Source of the DNA: Candidatus Sumerlaeota bacterium
Lineage (GTDB): Bacteria > Sumerlaeota > Sumerlaeia > JADFCT01
Length of the DNA: 23,174 nucleotides
NCBI GenBank assembly: GCA_026398575.1
Contig: JAPLSP010000471.1
Coordinates: 1-23,174 of the forward strand
Reading direction: 5' to 3'
Shown here: in pieces, positions 14,875 to 22,900 of the stretch
Position numbering within the stretch: the stretch's first letter is position 1
Layout: each line of letters begins with the position of its first letter
Position numbers and translations under genes: made by a program
The notes under the pieces: generated by a model
What the model was told of the DNA's origin: nothing
The model's input: the letters and a program-made list of their open reading frames with translations, nothing else
The model's database searches: none

Positions 14875-16596
14875 CTAGCGATTATCCGGGGCGGTGGTGG
14901 ACAGGACTTCTTCGATGGTGGTAACGCCTTCGAGGATTTTTCGGATGCCCGCCATGCGCAGCGATTCCATGTTTTCGTCCATGGCCACCTTTTTAAGATC
15001 CACCGAGGAGCCGCCCGAGATAATGCGCGTGCGCATGGCGTCGGAGACGGTCAGCACTTCATAGAGCGCCACGCGCCGGCGATAGCCGGAGCCATGGCAA
15101 TTATCGCAGCCCAGGCCCTGGTATAATCTCGCCGCGGGATCAATGCGCAACGATTCGAGCAGGTCTTTGGGATAGTTGGCCGACTCTTTGCAGTGCTCGC
15201 AGATGCGCCGCAGCAGGCGTTGAGCCACGATCATGATGACCGAGGCGGTGATCAGGAATGGCTCGACGCCCATGTTCTGGAGGCGCTGGATGCTGCTGGG
15301 CGCGTCGTTGGTGTGCAGGGTGGAGAGCACGAGGTGTCCGGTCAAGGCGGCCTTGACGGCGATATCGGCGGTTTCGAAGTCGCGAATTTCGCCGACCATG
15401 ATGATATCCGGGTCCTGGCGCAGGAAGCTGCGCAAACCTTCGGCGAAGCCCAGGCCGATGTCCGGCCGCGCCTGGACCTGCGTGATGCCGGCCAGCTGAT
15501 ATTCGACCGGGTCCTCGATGGTCAGGATGTTGCGGCGCACGTCATTGATGGTCGAAAGCGCGGAATACAGGGTGGTGGATTTACCGCTGCCCGTCGGTCC
15601 GGTGATCAGGATCATGCCGTAGGGGGCATGGATGCTCTCGTTGAATTTCTGCAGGATGTGCGGCTCGAACCCCAAGTCTTCGAGGTTCAACATCAGCGAG
15701 GTGGAGTCCAGGATACGCATGACGACTTTTTCGCCGTGCACCGTCGGGCAGACCGAGACGCGGAAATCCACTTTTTTATTTTGGAGCACCTTCTTGAAGC
15801 GCCCGTCCTGCGGCTTGCGTTTTTCAGCGATATCGAGTTCCGACATGATCTTGATGCGGGCGATGATCGCGTTTTGGAATTTTTTCGGCGGCGGAGAAAC
15901 CTCGTGCAACACGCCGTCAATGCGATAGCGCACGCGCACGGCTTTTTCCAGCGGCTCGACGTGGATGTCCGAGGCGCGGGCCTTGAGCGCCTCCTGGATG
16001 ATCAGATCCACCAGCTGGATGACCGGAGCGTCATTGACATGGAGCGTGGCGTCTTCCATTTCGGCCGCTGCGGTCGCGTCGGCGACGGCGGCGCTGGAGC
16101 CTCCGGTATCGGTATCATCCTCCTGGATATCCTTGAGCATTTCATCGTATTGATTGGCCTGGCCGCCGTAGTAGCGGGAAATGGCCTCTTCAATGTCGGA
16201 TTCAAAAGAAATGACCGGAATGATCTGGCATTTGGTCAGCAGGCGCAGCTCATCGAGAAGGAAGATGTTGCCCGGATCCGTCAGCGCCACGGTCAACGTG
16301 TCGCCGGTCTTGTCCACGGGGACGATGCGATAGCGGCGGACGATCTCCTCGGGGATGCTCTTGAGGATGAGCGGGTCAATCTCGTAGTGCGACAGGGTGA
16401 TGAAAGGGACGTTGAGTTGCCGGCCCAGCGCGGCGGCCATGTCCCATTCCGTCACAAGCCCCATCTGGACCAGAGCGGTTCCCAAGCTCTGCTTGTTGGT
16501 GGTCGTCTTGTCGAGCGCGGCCTCCAAGTCGTTTTGCGAGATGATGCCGTCTTTGACCAGCATCTCTCCCAAACGCTTTTCCATCGCCGTGGCCAT
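14875..16596 (-). CDS. pilB: Type IV pilus / type II secretion assembly ATPase (PilB/GspE family)
   Basis: 573 residues, full length for the family. N-terminal MshEN-type domain (~5-150: LGEMLVKDGIIS...LVQMGLVTEWDM...ALGRQLNVPFI), an acidic linker (~155-180), then the secretion ATPase core. Walker A is GPTGSGKST (333-341). The Asp box includes TIEDPVEY, Walker B is DPDIIMVGEIRD (395-406) and the His box is TGHLVLSTLHTN (419-430). A tetracysteine zinc site follows (C466, C469, C497, C500). It powers extension of a type IV pilus or pseudopilus from the cytoplasmic face. No other pilus gene is in the window, so PilB versus GspE cannot be decided by context. The ATG at 16596 is preceded by AGGTG. 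Its upstream region (16597-16840) is shared with the divergent CPxC gene. Confidence 0.9.
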   Translation of the reverse strand: MATAMEKRLGEMLVKDGIISQNDLEAALDKTTTNKQSLGTALVQMGLVTEWDMAAALGRQLNVPFITLSHYEIDPLILKSIPEEIVRRYRIVPVDKTGDTLTVALTDPGNIFLLDELRLLTKCQIIPVISFESDIEEAISRYYGGQANQYDEMLKDIQEDDTDTGGSSAAVADATAAAEMEDATLHVNDAPVIQLVDLIIQEALKARASDIHVEPLEKAVRVRYRIDGVLHEVSPPPKKFQNAIIARIKIMSELDIAEKRKPQDGRFKKVLQNKKVDFRVSVCPTVHGEKVVMRILDSTSLMLNLEDLGFEPHILQKFNESIHAPYGMILITGPTGSGKSTTLYSALSTINDVRRNILTIEDPVEYQLAGITQVQARPDIGLGFAEGLRSFLRQDPDIIMVGEIRDFETADIAVKAALTGHLVLSTLHTNDAPSSIQRLQNMGVEPFLITASVIMIVAQRLLRRICEHCKESANYPKDLLESLRIDPAARLYQGLGCDNCHGSGYRRRVALYEVLTVSDAMRTRIISGGSSVDLKKVAMDENMESLRMAGIRKILEGVTTIEEVLSTTAPDNR

Positions 16597-16840
16597 TGTT
16601 CACCTGCTTTTAATACTGTAAAGCGCCCCGCCAGCGTCTCCTGCGGCTGAGGCTGCAGAAAAAAACTGCTCGCTGCGTATTCTTTGCGCCCCTTCCATTT
16701 GTCCGCCCTCTATTTAAGGACTGAGCCCCCGCTTTTGTCAATCCGGTTTTTTGACTAAAAAGGGGCCTTGCGCGCGGCCTTCCTCCCTTGAAATAATCGC
16801 GTCCAAGATACGGTAGCGAGGAAGGGAAGGAGGGAAATTC

Positions 16841-17146
16841 ATGGCGGACCCGTTGAAAGCAACCTGCCCGGAGTGCGGCAGTGTATTGTTTATCGAGCGC
16901 GTGACCGGCAAAGTCCTCGAAGTTCGCAGGCCGGTCGCGGACCAGCGCGAGGATGAAGACCGGTTCAGCGCGCTGATGCGCAAGGCCAAGACGCGCGGCG
17001 AGGCGGCCCTTGAAAAATTCGCCCATGCCAAGGAAAAGGAGAAAACCAAGAAAGATCGGCTGGAATCCCTGTTCAAAGACGCCAAAGAAAAAGTCATCCA
17101 ATCCGGCGACATCGGACCTGAAACGCGGGATATTGACCTGGATTAA
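16841..17146 (+). CDS. Small CPxC zinc-ribbon-like protein with charged coiled coil
   Basis: 101 residues. The start is well supported by AAGGAGGG about 7 bases before the ATG. The N-terminus has a single TCPECGSVLFIERVTGKVLE knuckle, half of a zinc ribbon, so a dimer or an alternative ligand would be needed to bind metal. Residues ~35-90 are highly charged, predicted helical and without hydrophobic membrane segments: RFSALMRKAKTRGEAALEKF and KEKEKTKKDRLESLFKDAKE. The end is acidic. I do not recognise a named family. Divergent to pilB and 160 bases upstream of the dehydrogenase, in the same direction. Function unknown; a nucleic-acid or protein scaffold role is only a guess. Confidence 0.7.
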   Translation: MADPLKATCPECGSVLFIERVTGKVLEVRRPVADQREDEDRFSALMRKAKTRGEAALEKFAHAKEKEKTKKDRLESLFKDAKEKVIQSGDIGPETRDIDLD

Positions 17147-17151
17147 GGTTC

Positions 17152-17276
17152 GGAGTTCAATCTTTAGATTGTGTTTGGAGTTCAATCTTTAGATTGTGTT
17201 TGGAGTTCAATCTTTAGATTGTGTTTGGAGTTCAATCTTTAGATTGTGTTTGGAGTTCAACCTTTAGGTTGTGTTT
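17152..17276. repeat. Five 25-bp tandem units, each with a small inverted repeat
   Basis: Each unit is GGAGTTCAATC, TTTAGATTG, TGTTT. Units begin at 17152, 17177, 17202, 17227 and 17252. The first four are identical. The fifth changes CAATCT...AGATTG to CAACCT...AGGTTG, altering both arms together so pairing is kept. They lie in the leader of the dehydrogenase gene (ATG 17307), just after the CPxC gene stop. Confidence 0.95.
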
Positions 17277-17306
17277 GTCCGTGTTCATTCCCTTCGGAGG
17301 AAAACA

Positions 17307-18230
17307 ATGGAAGCATCCACAAATTCATCTCCTGCCAGCGCCAATTCCACCCGCATCGGGTGGATTGGAACAGGCGTCATGGGCGCGGCGATGTGCAAGC
17401 ATCTGATCAAGGCCGGCCATGTCACGACGATATTCAATCGCACCAAAGTCAAGGCGCAGCCGCTCCTCAAGAACGGCGCGCAATGGGCTGATTCGCCCGC
17501 CGCCGTGGCGCGCGCCAGCGACGTGGTTTTTACGATGGTCGGCTTTCCGCGCGACGTGCGGGAGGTTTATTTCAGCGCCGATGGGGTTCTGGCGGGCGCG
17601 CAGGCCGGAGGCATCCTGGTGGATATGACGACGACCGAGCCGTGCCTGTCGGGAGAGATTTACCGCGCGGCACGCGAAAAAGCCGCCGCCGCCATTGACG
17701 CCCCCGTATCAGGAGGCGACGTCGGCGCGCGCGACGCCACGCTTTCGATCATGGCGGGCGGCGACCGCAAAACGTTCGAGGCCGTTTTGCCGCTGTTGAG
17801 CCTGATGGGCAAGAACATCGTATATCACGGCGGCGCCGGCTGCGGCCAACATGCGAAACTGTGCAATCAGATCGTCATCGCCGGAACGATTATCGGCGTT
17901 TGCGAAAGCCTGCTCTACGGTTATAAGGCGGGACTGGACCTGGAGACGATGGTACGCTCGCTCTCGAGCGGCGCGGCGGGGTGCTGGACGCTCGAACATC
18001 TTGCGCCGCGCATCCTGAAGCGCAATTTCGACGCCGGATTTTTCGTCGAGCATTTCATCAAGGATATGGGCATTGCTCTGGATGAGGCCACTCGCATGGG
18101 TCTTGCGCTGCCCGGCCTGGCGCTGGTTCATCAGCTGTACATCGCGGTTCAGGCGCAGGGCCATGGCCGCAAGGGCACGCAGGCGTTGATGCTGGGTCTC
18201 GAGAGTTTGTCGAATCTGACCATTAAATGA
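17307..18230 (+). CDS. NAD(P)-dependent beta-hydroxyacid dehydrogenase (3-hydroxyisobutyrate/tartronate semialdehyde reductase family)
   Basis: 307 residues from the ATG at 17307, selected for its CGGAGG ribosome site 6-7 bases upstream. Rossmann domain: [18 protein letters not shown] with GxGxxG at 21-26 and an FNRTK segment after the second strand. NRTK (Arg45, no acidic residue) favours NADP(H). The family signatures follow: [22 protein letters not shown] (from 131) and [13 protein letters not shown] with the catalytic Lys184 and Asn187. The C-terminal helical NAD_binding_11 domain is complete. These cytoplasmic enzymes interconvert short beta-hydroxyacids and semialdehydes; the exact substrate cannot be read. 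The stop is only two bases from the 3' end of the convergent tRNA gene. Confidence 0.88.
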   Translation: MEASTNSSPASANSTRIGWIGTGVMGAAMCKHLIKAGHVTTIFNRTKVKAQPLLKNGAQWADSPAAVARASDVVFTMVGFPRDVREVYFSADGVLAGAQAGGILVDMTTTEPCLSGEIYRAAREKAAAAIDAPVSGGDVGARDATLSIMAGGDRKTFEAVLPLLSLMGKNIVYHGGAGCGQHAKLCNQIVIAGTIIGVCESLLYGYKAGLDLETMVRSLSSGAAGCWTLEHLAPRILKRNFDAGFFVEHFIKDMGIALDEATRMGLALPGLALVHQLYIAVQAQGHGRKGTQALMLGLESLSNLTIK

Positions 18231-18232
18231 AA

Positions 18233-18310
18233 TGGTCGGGATGGTGGGACTTGAACCCACGGCCTCAGCGTCCCGAACGCTGCGCGCTAGCCAAACTGCG
18301 CCACATCCCG
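18233..18310 (-). tRNA. tRNA-Pro (anticodon CGG)
   Basis: 78 bases with encoded CCA. Acceptor stem CGGGATG/CATCCCG and discriminator A. The D arm has GCGC/GCGC. The anticodon arm is CAGCG-TTCGGGA-CGCTG, giving anticodon CGG. The T arm is GTGGG-TTCAAGT-CCCAC. All stems pair perfectly. Confidence 0.97.
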
Positions 18311-18483
18311 ACGGCCTTGCAAGGGAGCGCCTCCCTTTCCTGCTCGCTTTCGCTGTATGCATAAATGGCGCGCATTCTTTGCGCGCCTCGCGTACTTGCC
18401 GCAAAAGCGGGGCGCATCATGCGTCTAGAGGCCGGGCCTGTCAAGCGAATCCTTGCGGTTTTTAGGGCGGGGCGCCGGATAAG

Positions 18484-18705
18484 TTGCTGAATCACAAGCG
18501 TCCGTTTCCGGCGCCGGACCGGGTGGGCGATTGGTCAACTTGGCTGATGCGGGGCTTGAGCGACGAGCCATTGAACCGGATCCGTCAAAACACTCGCACA
18601 AGCCGGCCAAGCGCAAATGAATCCTTCATCGAAAAACTGGAGCGACTATTGAAACGCCTCCTGCACTCCCATAAAACGAGGCTCCAAAACAAGGCAGGAC
18701 GATGA
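18484..18705 (+). pseudogene. RAYT C-terminal remnant, second copy
   Basis: 73 readable residues. They match the C-terminal part of the copy at 42-278: HKRPFPAPDRVGDWSTWLMR, then GLSDEPLNRIRQNTRTSRPS and FIEKLERLLKRLL. DNA similarity begins around 18468 (GGGCGCC) and extends to the stop and the tail motif. The catalytic N-terminal part is absent: the sequence upstream is the tRNA leader. TGRP has become TSRP and the KRGPK end is altered, showing decay. Same orientation as the first copy, so the two form an 18-kb-spaced direct repeat. Confidence 0.75.
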
Positions 18706-18796
18706 AAACCAGATAATTTAATCACCTGTCCCCTAAATTACCTGTCCCCTACAGGACGATGAAAACCAGATAATTTAATCACCTGTTCCTTAAATT
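18695..18796 (+). repeat. RAYT-tail repeat with tandem duplication
   Basis: A 35-base block from CAGGACGATGAAAACC to TTTAATCACCTGT occurs exactly twice (18695-18729 and 18752-18786). CCCCTAAATTACCTGTCCCC lies between the copies and CCTTAAATT follows the second. It starts in the last codons of the RAYT remnant. Confidence 0.9.
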
Positions 18797-18819
18797 AAAT
18801 AAGGGCTGACCCAGCCCAT
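18793..18819 (-). terminator. Putative rho-independent terminator of the 19897-18824 gene
   Basis: On the minus strand the hairpin GGGCTG-GGT-CAGCCC (18817-18803) is followed by TTATTTAATT, just after the stop at 18824. Confidence 0.5.
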
Positions 18820-18823
18820 TTTA

Positions 18824-19897
18824 TCATTCCTTTTTAGATTCAATGGCGGTAATAACGATGGCTTTACCTTCAGGTCGTTCTTCGTCTCTGAAAAGATAGG
18901 GATTGCCTTCAAGCGTTCGTATACAGGCTTTTTCGCATGGCTTCATATTGCCGGCACCCTTCAGTTGATAGATCTCGCGAGCTTTATTTTTAGGATCGTC
19001 CATTTGATAAACACGAATTAACAGGGGGGAAGTATTGGACCAGGTTGTGATATAGCCTTTCTTGCCATTGCTCCACGCCGAGACTCCAGCCACATCATTC
19101 TGCGTTATGCCAATGTCAAATGGCGCCCAATTACTCCCGTCGTTGCTGGACCAGCAGGCGATAGATTGCTTTCGCGCAAGCTTGTCAGCACTGATTGCGA
19201 AGCAATAAGCAACGGCTTGAAAGGACATCAAAGATGGATTTTCCCCTCGTCCCAGCATCATAGCGTTAACGAGGCGACTGGTACTAGAAGTTGCTATATT
19301 GTCTGATCTTCCAACCCAAATTCCTCCCATGATCTCAGCTCCAGCCAAAAGATATATAGCATTATGCCGAACCGCAGTAGGATAAACAGAAACAGAATAA
19401 TCATAGTCTGGGGGTTTATTGCTACATAAGATGGTTCTTAATCTGCTCCATCTAGTTTTGTCAGGATGTGCGAGATTAATATACCCTATCTCAAAGTAAG
19501 AAGCCCCCCCTTGCATCTCAACCACGACGAAGACTTCCTTTTCAGCAGCATTGCATGCGATAGCGCAATGAGGTGGCCAGCTAGGGAAAATAGAGTCTAG
19601 TTTTTCACTGTATATACAAGTTGGGTTGGACTGTTCCAGTATCAGCTCATGTCCTTGAGCATAGAAAATCTTGCCTCTTAGCGACAAATCAAATTGAGGA
19701 CTGCGGGTGGTAGATTTAGGAAACTCCGGTTCGGTAACAACCACCAGGAAATTTCCCTCTGAAGTTGCTACATCCCATTGGGACTTAGGACCCAATCTCT
19801 GAAGGAAGTCCTTGCCATATGAATAGCTATTGGCAAGCGCCAGGAGCAAAACAAGACATATGTGCCAGATGGTGACATTAAGGCAATTGACATTCAT
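18824..19897 (-). CDS. Exported protein of unknown function (possible propeller-like repeats)
   Basis: 357 residues from the ATG at 19897, chosen because AGGAG stands 7 bases upstream and it opens with a signal peptide (CLNVTIWHICLVLLLALANS). The longer frame to 20032 overlaps the upstream gene. I do not recognise the family. The mature protein alternates short strands with repeated W/G turns (VVVTEPEFPKS, IACWSSNDGSNWAPFDIG, GKKGYITTWSNTS), which recalls BNR/sialidase-like beta-propellers, but no Asp-box series is clear enough to claim. It has several Cys residues (CIYS, HCAIACN, PCEKACIRT), fitting disulfides outside the cytoplasm. It begins 13 bases after the stop of the giant gene, so both are probably one transcript. 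Its base composition is AT-richer than the left half of the window. Confidence 0.6.
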   Translation of the reverse strand: MNVNCLNVTIWHICLVLLLALANSYSYGKDFLQRLGPKSQWDVATSEGNFLVVVTEPEFPKSTTRSPQFDLSLRGKIFYAQGHELILEQSNPTCIYSEKLDSIFPSWPPHCAIACNAAEKEVFVVVEMQGGASYFEIGYINLAHPDKTRWSRLRTILCSNKPPDYDYSVSVYPTAVRHNAIYLLAGAEIMGGIWVGRSDNIATSSTSRLVNAMMLGRGENPSLMSFQAVAYCFAISADKLARKQSIACWSSNDGSNWAPFDIGITQNDVAGVSAWSNGKKGYITTWSNTSPLLIRVYQMDDPKNKAREIYQLKGAGNMKPCEKACIRTLEGNPYLFRDEERPEGKAIVITAIESKKE

Positions 19898-19910
19898 TTG
19901 ATTTCTCCTA

Positions 19911-22900
19911 TTATTCAGCCGATGGTTTACGTGAGTATTGCAGCTCCTTTGCCGGCTCGTTCTTCTTGCATCTACGATGCCCATAGGAACCGACGTAACT
20001 GCATGCAATTCCATCGCAAGCAGCATTTTCATGATTCAGCTCCTGAATTGAAGGGCTTGACCCTTCAAAAGGTCCAATTCCATAGGATGGATCATATATA
20101 ACTCCAGGATTTGACGGATCAGGACCGTTGGTGGTAATGCGGCAGACGTAGTGATTGAAGAAGCCTGCGGGAGGATTTATATTCCCGTGTGCAGGAACTC
20201 CTGTAGTATCTTGCGCGTCGCACATTATTTCATAGGGATAAAGTGATCCGGCATATAAACCATCCTGGTATATGTCATTTCCAGAGGTAACAGAATCAAG
20301 AATCCCATCAGCGCCTGGCAATATGCAGAGCGAGTTAGTTCCGGAAGGAATAACCGGAACATCGTCGCCTGTGGCAACAGAGTCACACACATTGTCAGCA
20401 CCAGTTCTAATGTGCCTGTCAAAGCCCCAATTCTTCACTAGGATAACGGCTGCTGAAGTATTGACAGTATCATCAGGCACCAATTCCCAGACCTGAGAAA
20501 TGCTTTTAAGTCCTTGTGATTTCATGCACCAATGCTGTAATTGCGCCCAAGTACGACAAGATCCATCACCATATTGTAGTAAGTCACCAATATCCTGATT
20601 TGTGGGATTATTATACCAATATGTCATCTGAGTTCCATCAATGCGGTGAACATTCAATCCTGGAAATTCCGCCCATATATGTTCAACAATCGACGCGGTA
20701 GTTGTATCTCCAATGCAATTCTTGCAGCCGATCCAAAGCGGCGTCTCATAGAGGGGGCCAGGACCGCTCGGATCGTAGAACGTTATATAAACGCGGTGGT
20801 CGCTGCTGCAAACACTATTCCACAACTTGCCTCCATCGGGTGAATATGACCATGCAATGGACATTGGATTGTAGAAATTAATCCAATCCTGAAAAGGCTT
20901 CGCGCATTCTATCGGAATGCTGAACGTTGTGCCTGACGCAGTTATAGTTGTTGGTGGGAAATCAAGCCCATCCGGCCCCTCGCCTTTGATCAACAATGTC
21001 GAGAATGACAGTCCTGCGGTGCACGATAATTCAATATCAATTTCCGCGCTCATCGTAGTGTTGCGCGTATAACATACTGGCTGCGAACTATCTCCTGCGT
21101 CACTGGCGGTTCCATTTAGTGGATTGGAGTTGTCCACCCAATGCGGCCCGCTATACGAAGTTGTCCCGTTATCTGCGAGAATGCTATGTATGGGTCCTGT
21201 AAACGTAATTCGCTTGAGATTAACTTCGCCCCCTACTGATGTAGCACGGTCGGCTTCAGCAGTCGAGCCTTCAATCGTCGCGCTCACTTTCACGTTCACC
21301 GTCCCTGTGCTCGTTGGCTCGCCGACCATTTCACGATAATTGCCATTGAAACATTCAGATAGTATTGTAACTGAAGTGCATGTGAACTGATACTGAATTA
21401 TGGAAGTAGTAATATCTTCTGGAGATACACGCGCTCGCCATAGCACGCTTTGGCCTTTCCAAAATACTGAATTCTCCGGAGGTAGAAAAAATGCCACGCT
21501 AAATGCTGTGAATGCTATGCTCGTTGTGCATTCAACTTGACGGCCCAGATCGTCATAGGGACTGCGATAATTGAGTGAGATAGAGGCGGCGCCAGAGGAT
21601 GTCGTAATGACAGTTACTGATGTCAAATCAGAGCCTTCGAGAACGGCAGAAGTTACTTCCTGGCCGTTAACTATGAAACGCAGCGTGTCTGGATTGGTTC
21701 CCCGGGTCCACGTGAACCATTGACCTGCCGTGCGTTGCAAAGCAGGTAGGATATTCGACGCGAAAGTGTGCGTTGTGTTTAATGCAAGATAACCAATAGG
21801 GGGCGTGATTTGCGCAGCGATTATCGAAGCAGTGCAGATGCGTTCGATGGCATTGAGCGGCGTGTCGTTTGTGGCGGAGTCTGCGCCCCACGGACCGGTA
21901 TCGCCATCATTATAGAGTGCTTTGGCGCCATAATTCCCCGGTGATGTAGTGGCGCAATCCTGAAAGGCGGCAAGGTTCCATGAAGTATCTTCATAAGGAA
22001 TAAGGTCCCAGTCCCAACTGCTCATATTCCATGTGAACCGCGAATCGAAATCGCTGATGGGCGAAGCTGAGAAATTGCCATAATCATCCAGTGTGGTGGC
22101 GGCAGGGCTATAGGCAAAATAGTTTGTCAGGCTCGTGACATCAGTCATGACGCCATTGACTTCCAACGTCACTCCCGTGCTTGTTGGCGCCGGATCGGCA
22201 ACCCAGTAGTCATTCGGCGCGATTCTGACTGCCAGCGCGTCCGTGCGCACGACATCAAGATGATGATATGTCAAGGTCAGAAGCTCGCCCGTGGAACATG
22301 TCAAGCCTTTTGCGGTAGCGGTTAAATGCCCTGGGAGCTGGCTGACTGTCCAAGAGGTGGGCGGAATAATTTCGTTATTATAGTTATCTTTCAATGTAAG
22401 GCAGCTGGAGCTTGGTTGGGAAGTTTCAAGCGTAACAGTGTCGCTTGTATCATCGCCTGGATAGACCTGCAAATATATATCCTGGGTATCATTGACTCGC
22501 ATGGTTACAAGCGTTGTGCATTTATCGCCATCCCAATAAGGTGAGATATCCGCCCAAACCATTGGCGCCGTGAATATGTTTTCAGAAGTCTCCCAGCATT
22601 TGAATCCTGAAGCGCTTGTTGTCGTCCATTCAACTCTCGCGTTCATCTGAATATCAAAGTATTGCGTATAGACATAATTGTCTGACGGATTTATTGCATT
22701 TCCGTTAGCATCATACTGATACAGTTTACCGTCCCATCTCGCAGATATTTTTGGAAGATCGCTTACCCATTTCCGGCAATATCCGCTGTAATTCCGTTGA
22801 TCCGTTAGTGTCAGTGTCAATCTTTTGAAGCCCGGAATTTTTACATAAGGGGTCAACTGGCAGCCAAGCCTTGGCCAAGTGGACGTAGTTATCTCGCCAC

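Noticed and set aside
15193..16650. 485-codon plus-strand frame opposite pilB
   Set aside because: It has no recognisable motif, is unusually rich in His/Arg/Asp, and lies entirely antisense to a clearly functional ATPase.
17152..17276. Tandem 25-bp units as a CRISPR array
   Set aside because: The units are contiguous with no spacers.
18232..18465. Open frame beginning MVGMVGLEPTASASRT on the plus strand
   Set aside because: It is the antisense reading of tRNA-Pro and its leader, a well-known false gene pattern.
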